Shown: positions 54,379-64,000 of the stretch, piece after piece | Layout of the letters: every line of letters begins with the position of its first letter | How positions within the stretch are numbered: the stretch's first letter is position 1 | NCBI RefSeq assembly: GCF_012516495.1 | Contig: NZ_CP051214.1 | Location: forward strand, 558,001 to 622,000 | Length of the DNA: 64,000 bases | Direction of reading: 5' to 3' | Origin: Mycoplasma sp. 1654_15 | GTDB lineage: Bacteria > Bacillota_I > Bacilli_A > Mycoplasmatales > Metamycoplasmataceae | Position numbers and translations under genes: made by a program | Notes under the pieces: generated by a model | The model's input: the letters and a program-made list of their open reading frames with translations, nothing else | What the model was told of the DNA's origin: nothing | Databases searched by the model: none

Positions 54379-56372
54379 TATTTTCTCCCTGTTATTGCAT
54401 TTATGACGTTGTCTTTAAATTCTAAAAAACTTTCTGAGGTTGATTGAGCTGCTGCTGCTGAAAAATGTCCTCCACCTCCTACTAATTCTGCTATGTGTTG
54501 TACATTCGTATCTGGAAGTGATCTAGCAGACATTTTATAAACATTTGCATTTGGTAATTTAGCTATTACAAAAACTGCTTTTCTTTTATAAATATTTAAT
54601 AAATAATCTGTTGCTATTGAAATTAAATCTGATTCAATTGGTTTATCAATAGCTGCTAAAAAATATCCTGGTTTTACTTCTTCTAAATTCTTAATTACCT
54701 CATTAATTATAGTAAAATCTTCCTCGGAAATTTTTAAAATATTAATAGCTTCTTCTGCTGATGCACCTCAATTAGATAAAATACTTGCTGCATTAAAAGT
54801 TTTAGATGATGATGATTTTTTAAACTGTACTGTGTCCATATAAATACCATTTAAAAGCATTTGTGCAACGATTGGTGGAATGTTTTTATCATCATAAGAA
54901 TTTAAGGCAATAAATTCTGTAATGATTTCACAAGTTGATGAAGCTAAAGTGTCAATATAATCGTTACCATAAGTTAAAAAATCTGGTTTTCCTGAAGTAA
55001 CTCCATGATGATCAAAAATAAATATGTTGTCTTTGTTGATGTTTTTAAAGGCATCAGGATTTTCAATTCTAGCTTTTTCTGCTGTATCAAGCAGGATAAC
55101 TAAAGTATTTGAATCATTTAATAGTGTAGCTTTTTTTGGCTTGATAAAAATCTTCTTGTCAATCTTATCTTTTTGAAGACTTAAAAATCTTCTAACTGTT
55201 GCATCAAAAGTATCATTTTGAATATAAAAGTCTTTATTATAAAGCTTAAATTCTCTTTTGGCATAATCTACTAAAAACCAACCTAAAGCATAAGCTGCAC
55301 CTAAAGCATCTAAATCTGCGTTTATATGTCCATATAAAATTATTTTTTTAATATCTTCTGAAGCTAGCTTTTTAAGTAATTTTTTAGAAACATAATTTAA
55401 ATTAGTTCTTGAAGTAGTAACACTAATTTGGCTATTTCTACCATAAGAAAAAGGTTTAAAACCGTATTTTATTATAGTGGTTTGATTTCCTCCTCTTGTT
55501 TTTGAAAAGTTAAGAGCTTCTTTTGCTAGCTTGTTTAAGATCTTAAAATCCTTGATTCCGAAAGCAAATCCAGTTGAAATAGTTATATTTAGATTAGTAT
55601 TTGATTCAATTTGTGTTTTTTCTACAAGATGTTTTTGGAAAATATCAAAATTATATTGTTGCCATTCTTGAAAAGTAGCATAATTTAAAACTATTAAAAA
55701 TTTACCATTGATATATTGCCTATAAGTAAAATCATATTCAAGCAACAAGTTTTCAAAAAAGACATTGATTTTGTTTTGAATTGAGAACATTTCATCTTCG
55801 TTTAATATAGAAGAAAAAACTTGAAAATTATCAAACTCAATTTCACCAATTACTCAAGAATCATCGTTGTATTTTGATGTAATGGAATCGAGCAAAGTAA
55901 TGTCTCTAATTGATAGCCAATTATTAGATGTATTAATTTGAACACTTAAATGATTATCTCCCATTGAAAAATTAAATTTAGAAGGTAATAAGAAGAAATT
56001 TCGATAATTTTCACCTTCAAATAAAACATCAACTGGTTTACCTATTAAAGTTTTTTGATACAGATTAAGAATATATTCTGAAGCTCAAACTATTTTTCCA
56101 TCTGTTGAAAAAACAACAACTCCCATTCCATTTTCTGATAAAACGTTTTCAAAATGCTTATAAAAAAAGTTGTTAACATTAATTGATCTTTTATAAAAAT
56201 AAAAGATAACTATGAAAAAAATTCCAATTAATATCAAAATTAAAAATATTAATATTGTAAAAAAAGCAGAGTTTGTAATTTCTGATTTATAAAAAATAAG
56301 CAGAACAAATCAAATTATTAAAATAGGAAAAACTGCTAAAAATAAAAATAATCAATTTTTTGAAATTTTCAT
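54378..56372 (-). CDS. gdpP: GdpP-type cyclic-di-AMP phosphodiesterase
   Basis: 664 residues. Two N-terminal membrane spans are followed by a PAS-like region (NGMGVVVFSTDGKIVWASEY), a degenerate GGDEF-like domain, and the DHH/DHHA1 catalytic part: ILYGHINADLDALGAAYALG, VILLDTAEKAR, IFDHHGVTSG, NGIYMDTVQFK and ELVGGGGHFSAAAAQ. It breaks down c-di-AMP, which controls potassium and osmotic balance. gdpP-rplI-dnaB is a conserved order. AAGGAA precedes the ATG, 40 bases after leuS. Confidence 0.9.
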
Positions 56373-56412
56373 ATTTTTCCTTCATTTTTATATTAATTTT
56401 ATGGAATTAATA

Positions 56413-58779
56413 TTATTTTACTACCAAAGTAACAATTTTATTTTCTACGTAAATTTCTTTGATAATTACTTTATTTTCTATATATTTTAAGACATTTTCG
56501 TTATTTTTTGCTTTTTGTAAAATGTCTTCTTTAGTATCTGTATCTAATTTTTCTATTACAGCTCTTAATTTTCCGTTTACTTGAACTGCGATGTTAATAG
56601 TATTTTGTAAAATTTTTGTTTCATCAAAACTTGGTCATTTTTGTAAATGAATTGGCTTTTCGCCAAGCTGACTTAATAGTTCTTCTGAAATGTGTGGAGC
56701 AAAAGTAGAAAACATAATTAAAAAATCAACTAAATATTTTTTTGAATTTAAAATTTCTTGTTTATAAAGGCTGTTGATATAGACCATCATTTTAGAAATT
56801 GCAATGTTATATTTAAGTGATTCTATGTTTTCTGTAATTTCTTTAATGCTTTGGTGATACACAGATTCAAACTCTGGATTTGAATAATTTGCTTCAAAAA
56901 TGAAGGATTTTTGCATAATTCTTACTATTCTATCCACTCATTTTTTAATGCCTTGAATTCCTTCTACACTTCAAGCTTTTGTATCTGTAAGTGGTGACAT
57001 AAACATTAAATAAAGCCTTAAAGAATCGGCACCGAATTGATCAATAACATCATTTGGATTAATTATGTTTCCCTTAGATTTGGACATTTTTTGACCATCA
57101 GTTCCTAAAATCATTCCTTGATTTACTACTTTATAAAACGGTTCTTTTGTAGGAACTAATTTTAAGTCATATAAAAATTTATATCAAAAACGAGAATAAA
57201 TTAAGTGTCCTACAGCATGTTCTTGTCCACCAATATATAAATCTACCGGCATTCATTTTTCAAATCTTTTGTATGCTTCTTTAGACTCTATATCTAAATA
57301 AGTTCCATCAGGATTTTTTAAAATGTAAGCTAAAAAATATCAAGATGAACCAGCTCACTGAGGCATTGTATTAGTTTCTCTTCTATATTTTTTGCCTTCT
57401 TTTTCAAAGAAAACTCAAGATTTATTGTTTGCTAAAGGAGATTGTCCATCACCTGAAGGAGTAATATTTTCCATATAAGGAAGCTCTACTAATTTTTCTT
57501 CTAAATAAATTTTTCCTTCTTCATCAAAGTAAATTGGAAAGGGTTCTCCTCAATATCTTTGTCTAGAAAATACTCAATCTTTTATTTTAAAAGCTTCAAC
57601 TTGTCTTGATTTTCCTTCATTTTTCAAGTCAAAATGGATATGAGCTCTTGCTTGCTTAATAGTTAAACCATTATATTGATTGGAATTTATTAATTTATCT
57701 TTGTTATTAATAACTTCAATAAAATTAATGTTATGTAACAAAGCAAAGTCTTTATCTCTTTCATCATGAGCTGGCACACCCATTAGTGCACCAGTTTGAT
57801 AATTAGCAATTACATAATCACAAATAAAAATAGGAATTTTTTTGTTGTTTACAGGATTTATTGCGAATAAATTAGTGTTTATTCCTGTTTTTGCATTGTT
57901 TTTTTGTTTTTCTCTAGCTGCAAAATTTTCAACAAATACTTTTATTTCTTCATTTTTCTTTGCTAGCTCTTCTGCTAATCAGTGATTTGGAGAAATAGCT
58001 AAAAATGTAGCACCAAAAATAGTTTCTAATCTTGTTGTGAAAATATTGATTTTTTTACTTGAATTATCTATTAAGAATTCAACATTTCAACCTAAAGATC
58101 TTCCTATTCAATTTTCTTGTAAAGCCTTTAAAGAAGAAGGAAAATTCACTAAATCCAAGTCTTTTAATAATCTATTTGCATACTTAGTAATTTTAAGAAC
58201 TCATTGCTTCATTTTTTTAGGATATACTAAAAAACCACCACGTTCACTTACTAATTGTCCTTCTTCGTTTACAAGCACTTCTTCATTGGCTAAAACTGTT
58301 GCTAACTCAGGACATCAATTTACTTCCACATTTCGAATTTCTGCCAAATTATGCTTGTATAATAAAGCAAAAATTTTCTGAGTTTGTTCATAAAACAAAG
58401 GATTGGTAGTATCTACTTCTTTATCTCAATCATAAGAAAAACCAAGAGATACTAACTGTTTTTTGAAGTTTTTAATATTCTCTTGAGTAAATTTTGCTGG
58501 GTGATTTCCTGTGTTTAATGCATACTGTTCTGCTGGTAAACCAAAAGCATCTCAACCAATTGGATGAAGAACATCAAAGCTATTTAATCTTTTAAATCTA
58601 GCAACAATGTCAGTAGCAGTATAACCTAAGGGATGCCCAATATGCAAACCTGCTCCTGATGGATATGGAAACATATCAAGAACGTAAAATTTTTGATTAT
58701 GTTTGTCTGTGGTTTGAAATACTTTATTTTCTTGTCAATATTTTTGTCATTTTTGTTCTATTTTTAGATGATCATACAT
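56413..58779 (-). CDS. leuS: leucyl-tRNA synthetase
   Basis: 788 residues. [20 protein letters not shown] holds the HIGH site. The CP1 editing domain is present ([14 protein letters not shown] and [11 protein letters not shown]), unlike in M. mobile. [11 protein letters not shown] is the KMSKS loop. About twenty TGA codons give tryptophans. No T-box-like leader was seen. An A/T-rich hairpin (ATATTAATT/AATTAATAT, 56390-56413) separates it from gdpP but lacks a T run, so the genes may still be co-transcribed. Confidence 0.95.
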
Positions 58780-58880
58780 AGTTTTAAAATTTTACTATAT
58801 TTTTATTTTTATATAAGTTTATGCGTTTTTTTATGGCTTGATTAATTAAAAAAATTATTATTTATAAAACATTAAAAAAG

Positions 58881-58886
58881 TATAAT
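58881..58886 (+). promoter_or_regulatory. -10 box for the PTS gene
   Basis: TATAAT 25 bases before the ATG, with AAAGG between them as the ribosome site. No clear -35 element is visible. Confidence 0.5.
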
Positions 58887-58911
58887 TTTTAGTTGAAAAA
58901 GAAAGGAAAAA

Positions 58912-61008
58912 ATGAAAATTCAAAATTTTTTTAACAAAGATTTAATTTTTATTAATGAAGAAATAAAGAACAAAAATGAAGCACTTTATTTTCTGGGCAA
59001 AAAATTAAAATCTTTAAAATTTATTGAAAATTTTTCAACAACATTCTCTGAATTTACTAAAAGAGAAGAGCAAGTTTCAACCTATTTAGGTGATTTTATT
59101 GCAATGCCTCATATTAGAGACAAAAATGTTGTCAAAAATTCAATAGTTTTTATTAAAAATAAAAAAGAAATTAGTTGAAATAATAAAGAAAATGAAGAAC
59201 CTGTTAAATTTATTTTTGCTATTGCCTTAAATGATGAACAAGAAGCTTCATTACATATTCAAATAATTGAAGCTCTGTCTAAAATGTATATGCAACAAGA
59301 GTTTTTAATTCAGTTAGAAAATGTACAATCACAAGAAGAATTTTTAGCTTTAATTAATTCATTTTCTGAAGAAGAGAAAGAAGAAAAAGAAGAAAATTTG
59401 AACAAAAAAATTGACATTGTTGCTGTTACTTCTTGCCCAACAGGTATTGCTCATACATATTTAGCAAAAACTAATTTAGAAGAGGCAGCAAAGGAATTGG
59501 GAATAAACATCAAAGTAGAAACTCAAGGTGCTGATGGTATTCAAAATAAATTAACTAATTTCGAACTTAAAAGTGCAAAAGGTTTAATTATTGCAAGTGA
59601 TAGAGAAATTGATAAATCTAGATTTGTACATCTTGATAATGTATTGGAAATTTCAGCTAAAAAAGCTATTCATAATGCAAAAGAACAAATTCAAAAAGTA
59701 CTTGAAAATAAAGGAAAACAATTAAAAATTGCTTCAGAAAACAAAGAAAAATCTGTAGAAAATGAAGCACAAATGTCTTTTGTAGATTTTCATAAAAGAA
59801 TGTATAGATCTTTATTATCAGGTATTTCATATATGCTACCATTTATAGTTTTTGGTGGAATTATAATTGCTTTTGCTTTTATCTTAGATTTAATCATTGG
59901 TGCATCTTATGGAAGAAATTTAGATGCCCCTGAGTTTTTAAAATCATTTGGTAGCAATTATGCATTTTCCAACTTAATTTTGAGTATTGGAAAAATCGGA
60001 ATGTCTTTGGCAGTTTCAATTCTAGCTGCTTTTATTAGTTTTTCTCTTGTAGGAAGACAAGGCTTACTTCCGGGTTTTGTAATTGGAGCAATTGCAAGCG
60101 GACAATTAGCTGGCTCATATTCGTTTTTAGCTTCAACGTTAGAAAATTCATATGAATTAACACCAGATAGTATTTTATCTACTGGTTCTGGCTTCATTGG
60201 GGCAATTTTTGGTGGATTTTTTGCTGCTACTATGGTTATTGTTTTTAATAACTTCATTTTAAAAGGATTGTCAAAAAATTTACAAGGTATTAAAAATATT
60301 TTACTAATTCCTTTATTAGCAACTTTTACAATTGCCTTATTATTTTGAGCATTAAATATCATTTTAATTTATGTTAATTTTGGTCTTACTATTTTCTTAT
60401 CAATTCTAGAATCTAAAACTTACTTAGTATGACTTCTAGGTCTTGTAATTGGAGCAATGATGGCATTTGATTTAGGAGGACCTGTAAACAAAGCAGCTTA
60501 TATTTTTGCAACATTTACAGTTTCACAAAAAGGGGCTTCTTCTATTTCAATGGCAGCTGCTATGTTAGCTGGAATGATTCCTCCATTAGGAATATCTCTT
60601 TCAATGTTTGTAAATAAAAAATTATGAACAGAAGAGCAAATAAATGCTGGAAAAATTTCAAATATAATTTTTGGTCTTTCCTTTATATCAGAAGGAGCTA
60701 TTCCTTATACAGCCAACAAACCAAAAGTGCTTTTTCCTTCTAATATAATTGCAGGTATTGTAACAGGAATTACCTCAGCTTTATTAGGAATCAATATCAT
60801 CGCTCCTCATGGTGGAATATTTGTTGTCTTTTTAGCAAGAACAAATTTAGTTGAATCTGCAGGAGCACAAATTGGTTTAGGAATTTTGTTCTGAATCTTG
60901 GTATTAATACTGGGAACTATTACTCACGCATTTTGTATTTGATTCTTTTCAAAAATACAAAAAACAGGTTGAGATTTTAAAAATATCTTCAAAAAAGAAG
61001 CAAAATAG
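58912..61008 (+). CDS. fruA: PTS fructose-family transporter, EIIABC in one chain
   Basis: 698 residues. EIIA comes first, with the phospho-His in AMPHIRDKN (His about 67). EIIB has [16 protein letters not shown] (Cys about 175) and [16 protein letters not shown], from about residue 290, has eight or more membrane spans with [13 protein letters not shown] and [13 protein letters not shown], the fructose-family signatures. It imports a sugar while phosphorylating it. Fructose is likely, mannose-type sugars cannot be excluded. It is monocistronic between a -10 box and a strong terminator. Confidence 0.9.
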
Positions 61009-61023
61009 AAAATTTTACTCATT

Positions 61024-61063
61024 AAAAAAACCAGTTTCTAATTAATTAGAAACTGGTTTTTTT
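61024..61063. terminator. perfect 40-bp palindromic terminator
   Basis: Twenty bases (AAAAAAACCAGTTTCTAATT) are followed directly by their exact reverse complement ending in T7. It lies between the PTS gene and the convergent membrane-protein gene and can act both ways. Confidence 0.9.
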
Positions 61064-61136
61064 AATCATTAATTATTTTTAAATTTTAAAAATCAAAACT
61101 ACTTAAAAGCATGAATAACAAAGTGTGATTATTGTA

Positions 61137-61589
61137 TTATTCGGTTGATTGATCATATTGTTGCTTTTGATAATAATAAAGAATTAATTTTTTAGAATTT
61201 GAAAGTTTTACAAGACCAATTATTACAAATATAAATGCAATAATAGATCAAATAAAAATAACTCCTCAAATTAAACTATAATAAGAAAAACGAAGATCTT
61301 TTTGTATGTCATAAAGTATTAAAGTCTTTGTATCATTGTTTCCTGAAACAACATAGATTTGTATTAAATTAAGCAAGTTTTTAATGTTTACTAATAATAA
61401 AATTCAAACTACTAAAAAGCCTATAACCAACAATATTAAAATAATAATTAAAGCTATATTATCAGGTGAAGAAGCACGTGAAATAATTAAAAAAATAGAA
61501 CCTATAATAAATATAATGATACTTATTAACTTGAATTTTCTTATATTCTTAATAGTCTGATATAAATTATCTTCATTATCTAAAATCAT
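61137..61589 (-). CDS. small membrane protein, unknown
   Basis: 150 residues with about four hydrophobic segments: LISIIIFIIGSIFLIIS, IALIIILILLVIGFLVVWIL, VVSG-containing loop, and LIWGVIFIWSIIAFIFVIIG. The cytoplasmic-looking N-terminus is MILDNEDNLYQTIKNI and the tail is Tyr/Gln-rich (YYYQKQQYDQSTE). It resembles in style, not in recognisable sequence, the cut-off gene at the window end, which also has membrane spans and a Tyr/Gln-rich tail. Function unknown. Confidence 0.6.
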
Positions 61590-61682
61590 AGTATTTAATT
61601 ATATCAAATCGTTTTAAAATGTCTTGAATTTGCATAATTTGAATAAAAAATTATTTAAATTTCGATTTTTTGCTACAAAATC

Positions 61683-61708
61683 AAAAAAAAAAAAAAAAAG
61701 CATATAAT
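61683..61708 (+). promoter_or_regulatory. poly(A)17-TATAAT promoter, candidate phase-variable
   Basis: Seventeen A (61683-61699), then GCA, then TATAAT (61703-61708), 9 bases before the lipoprotein ATG. In M. hyorhinis vlp genes a poly(A) tract beside the -10 box switches transcription by changing length. A TTGCTA at 61670 lies 27 bases from the -10 box, too far to act as a normal -35. Confidence 0.7.
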
Positions 61709-61717
61709 ACGACAACT

Positions 61718-62035
61718 ATGAAAAAAATTATTACTTATTTAGGTGCTATTGCAACAATAGCAACACCATCACTTATTTTACTTTCTTGTTCACAAAAAGA
61801 TGAAATAGAAACTAAATTTGATGAAATTATTAATGTACTTCAAACTCAATTAGATAAAAGCGGTAATGAACAACTTAAACAAGCACTTAATACTCAAATA
61901 CAAACATACAGAAACCAAATCAAAAGCCAAAGATCTACATGATCTTCACTTTCAAAAGAAGAAAGAGCTGCAATAATTCAACAACTAGAAGCAACTAAAA
62001 TAACATTAAAAACTCTATACAACATCGCTAACTAA
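61718..62035 (+). CDS. short lipoprotein with putative phase-variable promoter
   Basis: 105 residues. MKKIITYLGAIATIATPSLI ends in LLSC (about residues 22-25), a clean lipobox. The mature part of about 80 residues is a charged, helical, probably coiled-coil segment (IETKFDEIINVLQTQLDKSG; EERAAIIQQLEATKITLKTL). There is no ribosome site, and the -10 box is 9 bases from the ATG, so the mRNA may be leaderless. It is followed by IS copy 3. It is not a recognisable Vlp sequence, although the promoter design and IS neighbour are Vlp-like. Confidence 0.72.
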
Positions 62036-62070
62036 TTGTAAATTTATTTAAAAAAACAAAGCATTAATTG

Positions 62071-63612
62071 TGAGGTGGTACCCTTTTCTTCAAAAAATTT
62101 TTGAGTGTTTTAATTAATTATAATTTGAAATGAATGTTTCCCTAAACTTAATAGGAGACATTCATTTTATTTTGTCTTTAATTCGTTTGTGATTGTAATA
62201 ATAAATATAATTTGCAATTGCTTTGTGAAGTTGTTTAAAAGTTAAAAATTCTTTTTCGCGACCATAAAAACATTCTCTTTTTAATGTTCCAAAAAACGAT
62301 TCAATAACGCTATTATCTAAACAATTTCCTTTTCGGGACATGGACTGAATTATTCCTTTTTGTTTTAATTTTTCTGAGAATTGTCTATGTTGATACTGTC
62401 AACCTTGATCACTGTGAAAAATTAAACCTTCAAGATTTTTGTGTTTTGAAAATGCTTTTTGAAGCATTTTTCTAATTTGTTGGTTGTTAGCGCTTGTAGA
62501 CAAATCTCAAGCAATAACTTCACCTTTAAACATATCTAAAATTGGTGATAAATATGCTTTTCCAAATGGTCCGCTAAATTCTGTTATGTCTGTAGTTCAT
62601 TTTTGATTTGGTTGAGTTGCGACAAAATTTCTATTTAAAATATTGTCTACAATTTTGCCAACACTTCCTTTGTAAGATTTGTATTTTCTTCAGAACAAAT
62701 TGCTTTGAGATTGAATTTTGCCATTAATCTGCGAACTTTTTTAATTCCAATTTTATAGCCTCTATTATTAAGTTCAGCTTTTATTCTTCTTTTTCCATAT
62801 CTTGCTTTATTTTCTTTAAAAATAAGCTTCATTTGGCTTATAATTTCTTCATTTTTCTTGTCAAAATCTTCTTTTTTGAGTTCATAATAAAAAGTAGATA
62901 TAGGAATAGAAAACTCTTTTAATACTTGAGTTAAGCGAAGGTTTTTGTCAGCTTTTACTATATTATAAATGTTTTTTATTTTTTCTTGCCTTGGTTGATT
63001 TGAGTCAAAGATCTCTACCAAGGCTTTTCACTTTTTTAGTGCTTCATTTTCCTTTTTTAAAAGTTTAATTTCTTTTTCAAAGTTTTTTTCTCTTTTTTTA
63101 AAATGCTTGAGTTCTTCTCTAAGAAGTTTCAGTTCTTCATATACAGATAATGAAGAATTTGATTGATCTTGACTATCGGAATTGTTTGATATTTTTGTAG
63201 ATTTATTATTATTAATCTTAGATTTCATTATTGGTCTTCCTTTGTTTAATTCTAAGCCACTAATCCCTGATTCTAAATATTTTTTGGTTCAAAAAGATAT
63301 TTGACTTGGATTAAGATTATTTTCAAGTGAAATTTTAACAATTGGTTCACTAGCTAAAAATCTTTTAACTATGTTTAATCTTTGATCTATAGTTCACTTT
63401 TTATTTCGTGGTTTTTTCTTAAGTCCTTCAACTCCTAATTTGTTATAAATAATTTACTTGATTTAAAAAAATTTTTTAACTTGTATTTGCAAAATCGGGC
63501 TTTTTAATTTCAATTCCTTTTTATATTTTTTTACACATTCTAATTTAAATTCTAATGATTATTTCATAAAAAATCTCCTTTTCTATTTTTCTAAGAAAAG
63601 AGGATCTGCTCA
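62071..63612 (-). mobile_element. IS3-family insertion sequence, IS1221-like, copy 3 (inverted)
   Basis: 1,542 bp on the minus strand, with end TGAGCAGATCC (one change from copies 1 and 2) and TGAGGTGGTACCC. No direct repeat: the flanks are ATTAATTG and TTTTTCAAG, and they do not form a hairpin with each other. It has about 60 bases more than copies 1 and 2 in the coiled-coil linker, and a small deletion near the 5' end. Confidence 0.9.
62114..63567 (-). pseudogene. IS3-family transposase, broken (copy 3)
   Basis: The frame has a stop at the third codon (ATG AAA TAA), a small deletion, and a frameshift before KSYKG. Between these a long open stretch survives: KKKPRNKKWTIDQRLNIVKR, a coiled coil (FKKREKNFEKEIKLLKKENE) and WKALVEIFDSNQPRQEK through ARYGKRRIKAELNNRGYKIG, then after the shift the DDE core to FISNYN. 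The A/T runs that are short in copies 1 and 2 have their full length here. Confidence 0.8.
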
Positions 63613-63639
63613 TTTTTCAAGCATTTTTTTATTTACATA

Positions 63640-64000
63640 TTAATATCTGTTGTTTCTTTTTTTAGAATTTTTTTTATTAGCAGGTACTCTGTTGTTTTGT
63701 GGATATCCGGCATTGTGTTGGTAGCTATTATTTTGAGAATAGTTATTATCTTGGTAATCATCTTCATATTGAGAGTTGTAGTAATTTTGTTGGTAATTGT
63801 TTTGTTGAGATGAAAATTGTATCATTAATAAAGTTTTTGTAGCAGAAGCCACTTTAAATAAAGAAACTAAAACCAAAATACCAAAAAGTGTCAAAATAGC
63901 CCCAACTAAAGGAATTCACATAAATATAAACATTTTGGAAGCAAAATTTAATTTTTTATATGCATCATACATAATAAAAGATGAGCTAGAATTTTGTGAA
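63640..64000 (-). CDS. membrane protein with Q/N/Y-rich tail (5' end outside window)
   Basis: The last 119 residues of a protein are visible. MYDAYKKLNFASKMFIFM leads into a membrane span, PLVGAILTLFGILVLVSLF, and the tail of about 55 residues is almost entirely Gln, Asn, Tyr and Ser (QQNNYQQNYYNSQYEDD and onward), ending in a basic KKNSKKRNNRY. The tail looks like a low-complexity, prion-like segment. The frame is open to the window edge. Function unknown. Confidence 0.6.

Noticed and set aside
58780-58911. tRNA or T-box leader near leuS
   Set aside because: No cloverleaf, TTC-loop motif or T-box-like sequence is visible; only a -10 box for the PTS gene was found.
61670-61718. Lipoprotein start upstream with a poly-lysine from the A17 tract
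   Set aside because: It would break the signal-peptide pattern. ATG 61718 gives a clean lipoprotein leader and the tract fits a promoter role.
61718-62035. Vlp gene proper
   Set aside because: Promoter and IS context are Vlp-like, but the signal peptide and short coiled-coil body lack the Vlp repeats.
43035-63612. Inversion between IS copies 2 and 3
   Set aside because: Copy 2 has matching flanks that restore a hairpin and a 4-bp duplication, so its flanks were not exchanged with copy 3.

Overview
The window looks like chromosome of a mycoplasma. Nearly every long gene only reads through if TGA is taken as tryptophan, base composition is strongly A+T-rich, there are no cell-wall genes, and many predicted products are lipoproteins or large N-terminally anchored surface proteins. 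The IS3-family elements resemble IS1221, there is a tandem pair of P97/P102-like surface proteins, and one lipoprotein gene has a 17-adenine tract beside its -10 box. Together these point to the hyopneumoniae/hyorhinis group (Mesomycoplasma), with M. hyorhinis the best guess. The species call is inference.

Layout. 1-4.8 kb: the end of a UvrD/PcrA helicase, an unknown membrane protein, a DegV protein and ruvA-ruvB. 4.8-11.3 kb (minus): a glycerophosphodiesterase coupled to an MFS transporter, a DUF2779/UU173 protein, and glpO behind a lipoprotein. This is a glycerol-phosphate, peroxide-forming module. 11.3-21.4 kb: a cation P-type ATPase diverging from smpB, a nuclease lipoprotein, a large protein with a possible ParB-like start, metK, a lipoprotein and an NptA-type phosphate transporter. 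21.4-31.7 kb is accessory: IS copy 1, a 770-residue surface protein with an internal duplication, a 1.2-kb field of four related units carrying different 12-bp tandem repeats, a Schlafen/AlbA-type protein and a 1,038-residue surface protein. 31.8-36 kb: gyrB, ymdB and an HNH nuclease gene, with a 17-nt poly(A) tract between the last two. 36-42.7 kb: the P97/P102-like pair. 43-44.5 kb: IS copy 2. 44.5-46.4 kb: nagA and an unknown gene. 46.5-58.8 kb: a long minus-strand cluster, leuS-gdpP-rplI-dnaB-corC-NERD-ygjP-cysS-rlmB-sigH-like-rpmG-secE-nusG, mostly with overlapping genes. 58.9-61 kb: a fructose-type PTS gene. 61-64 kb: a small membrane protein, the poly(A)-promoter lipoprotein, IS copy 3 and the end of a membrane protein with a Q/N/Y-rich tail.

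The most unusual items are the repeat field at 26.0-27.2 kb and the 17-A promoter at 61.7 kb. IS copies 1 and 2 each split a terminator hairpin in its loop, and both share a set of one-base losses in A/T runs. The word AAAAATGAAG and its inverted pairs are dispersed across the window. No rRNA, tRNA or CRISPR array was seen.
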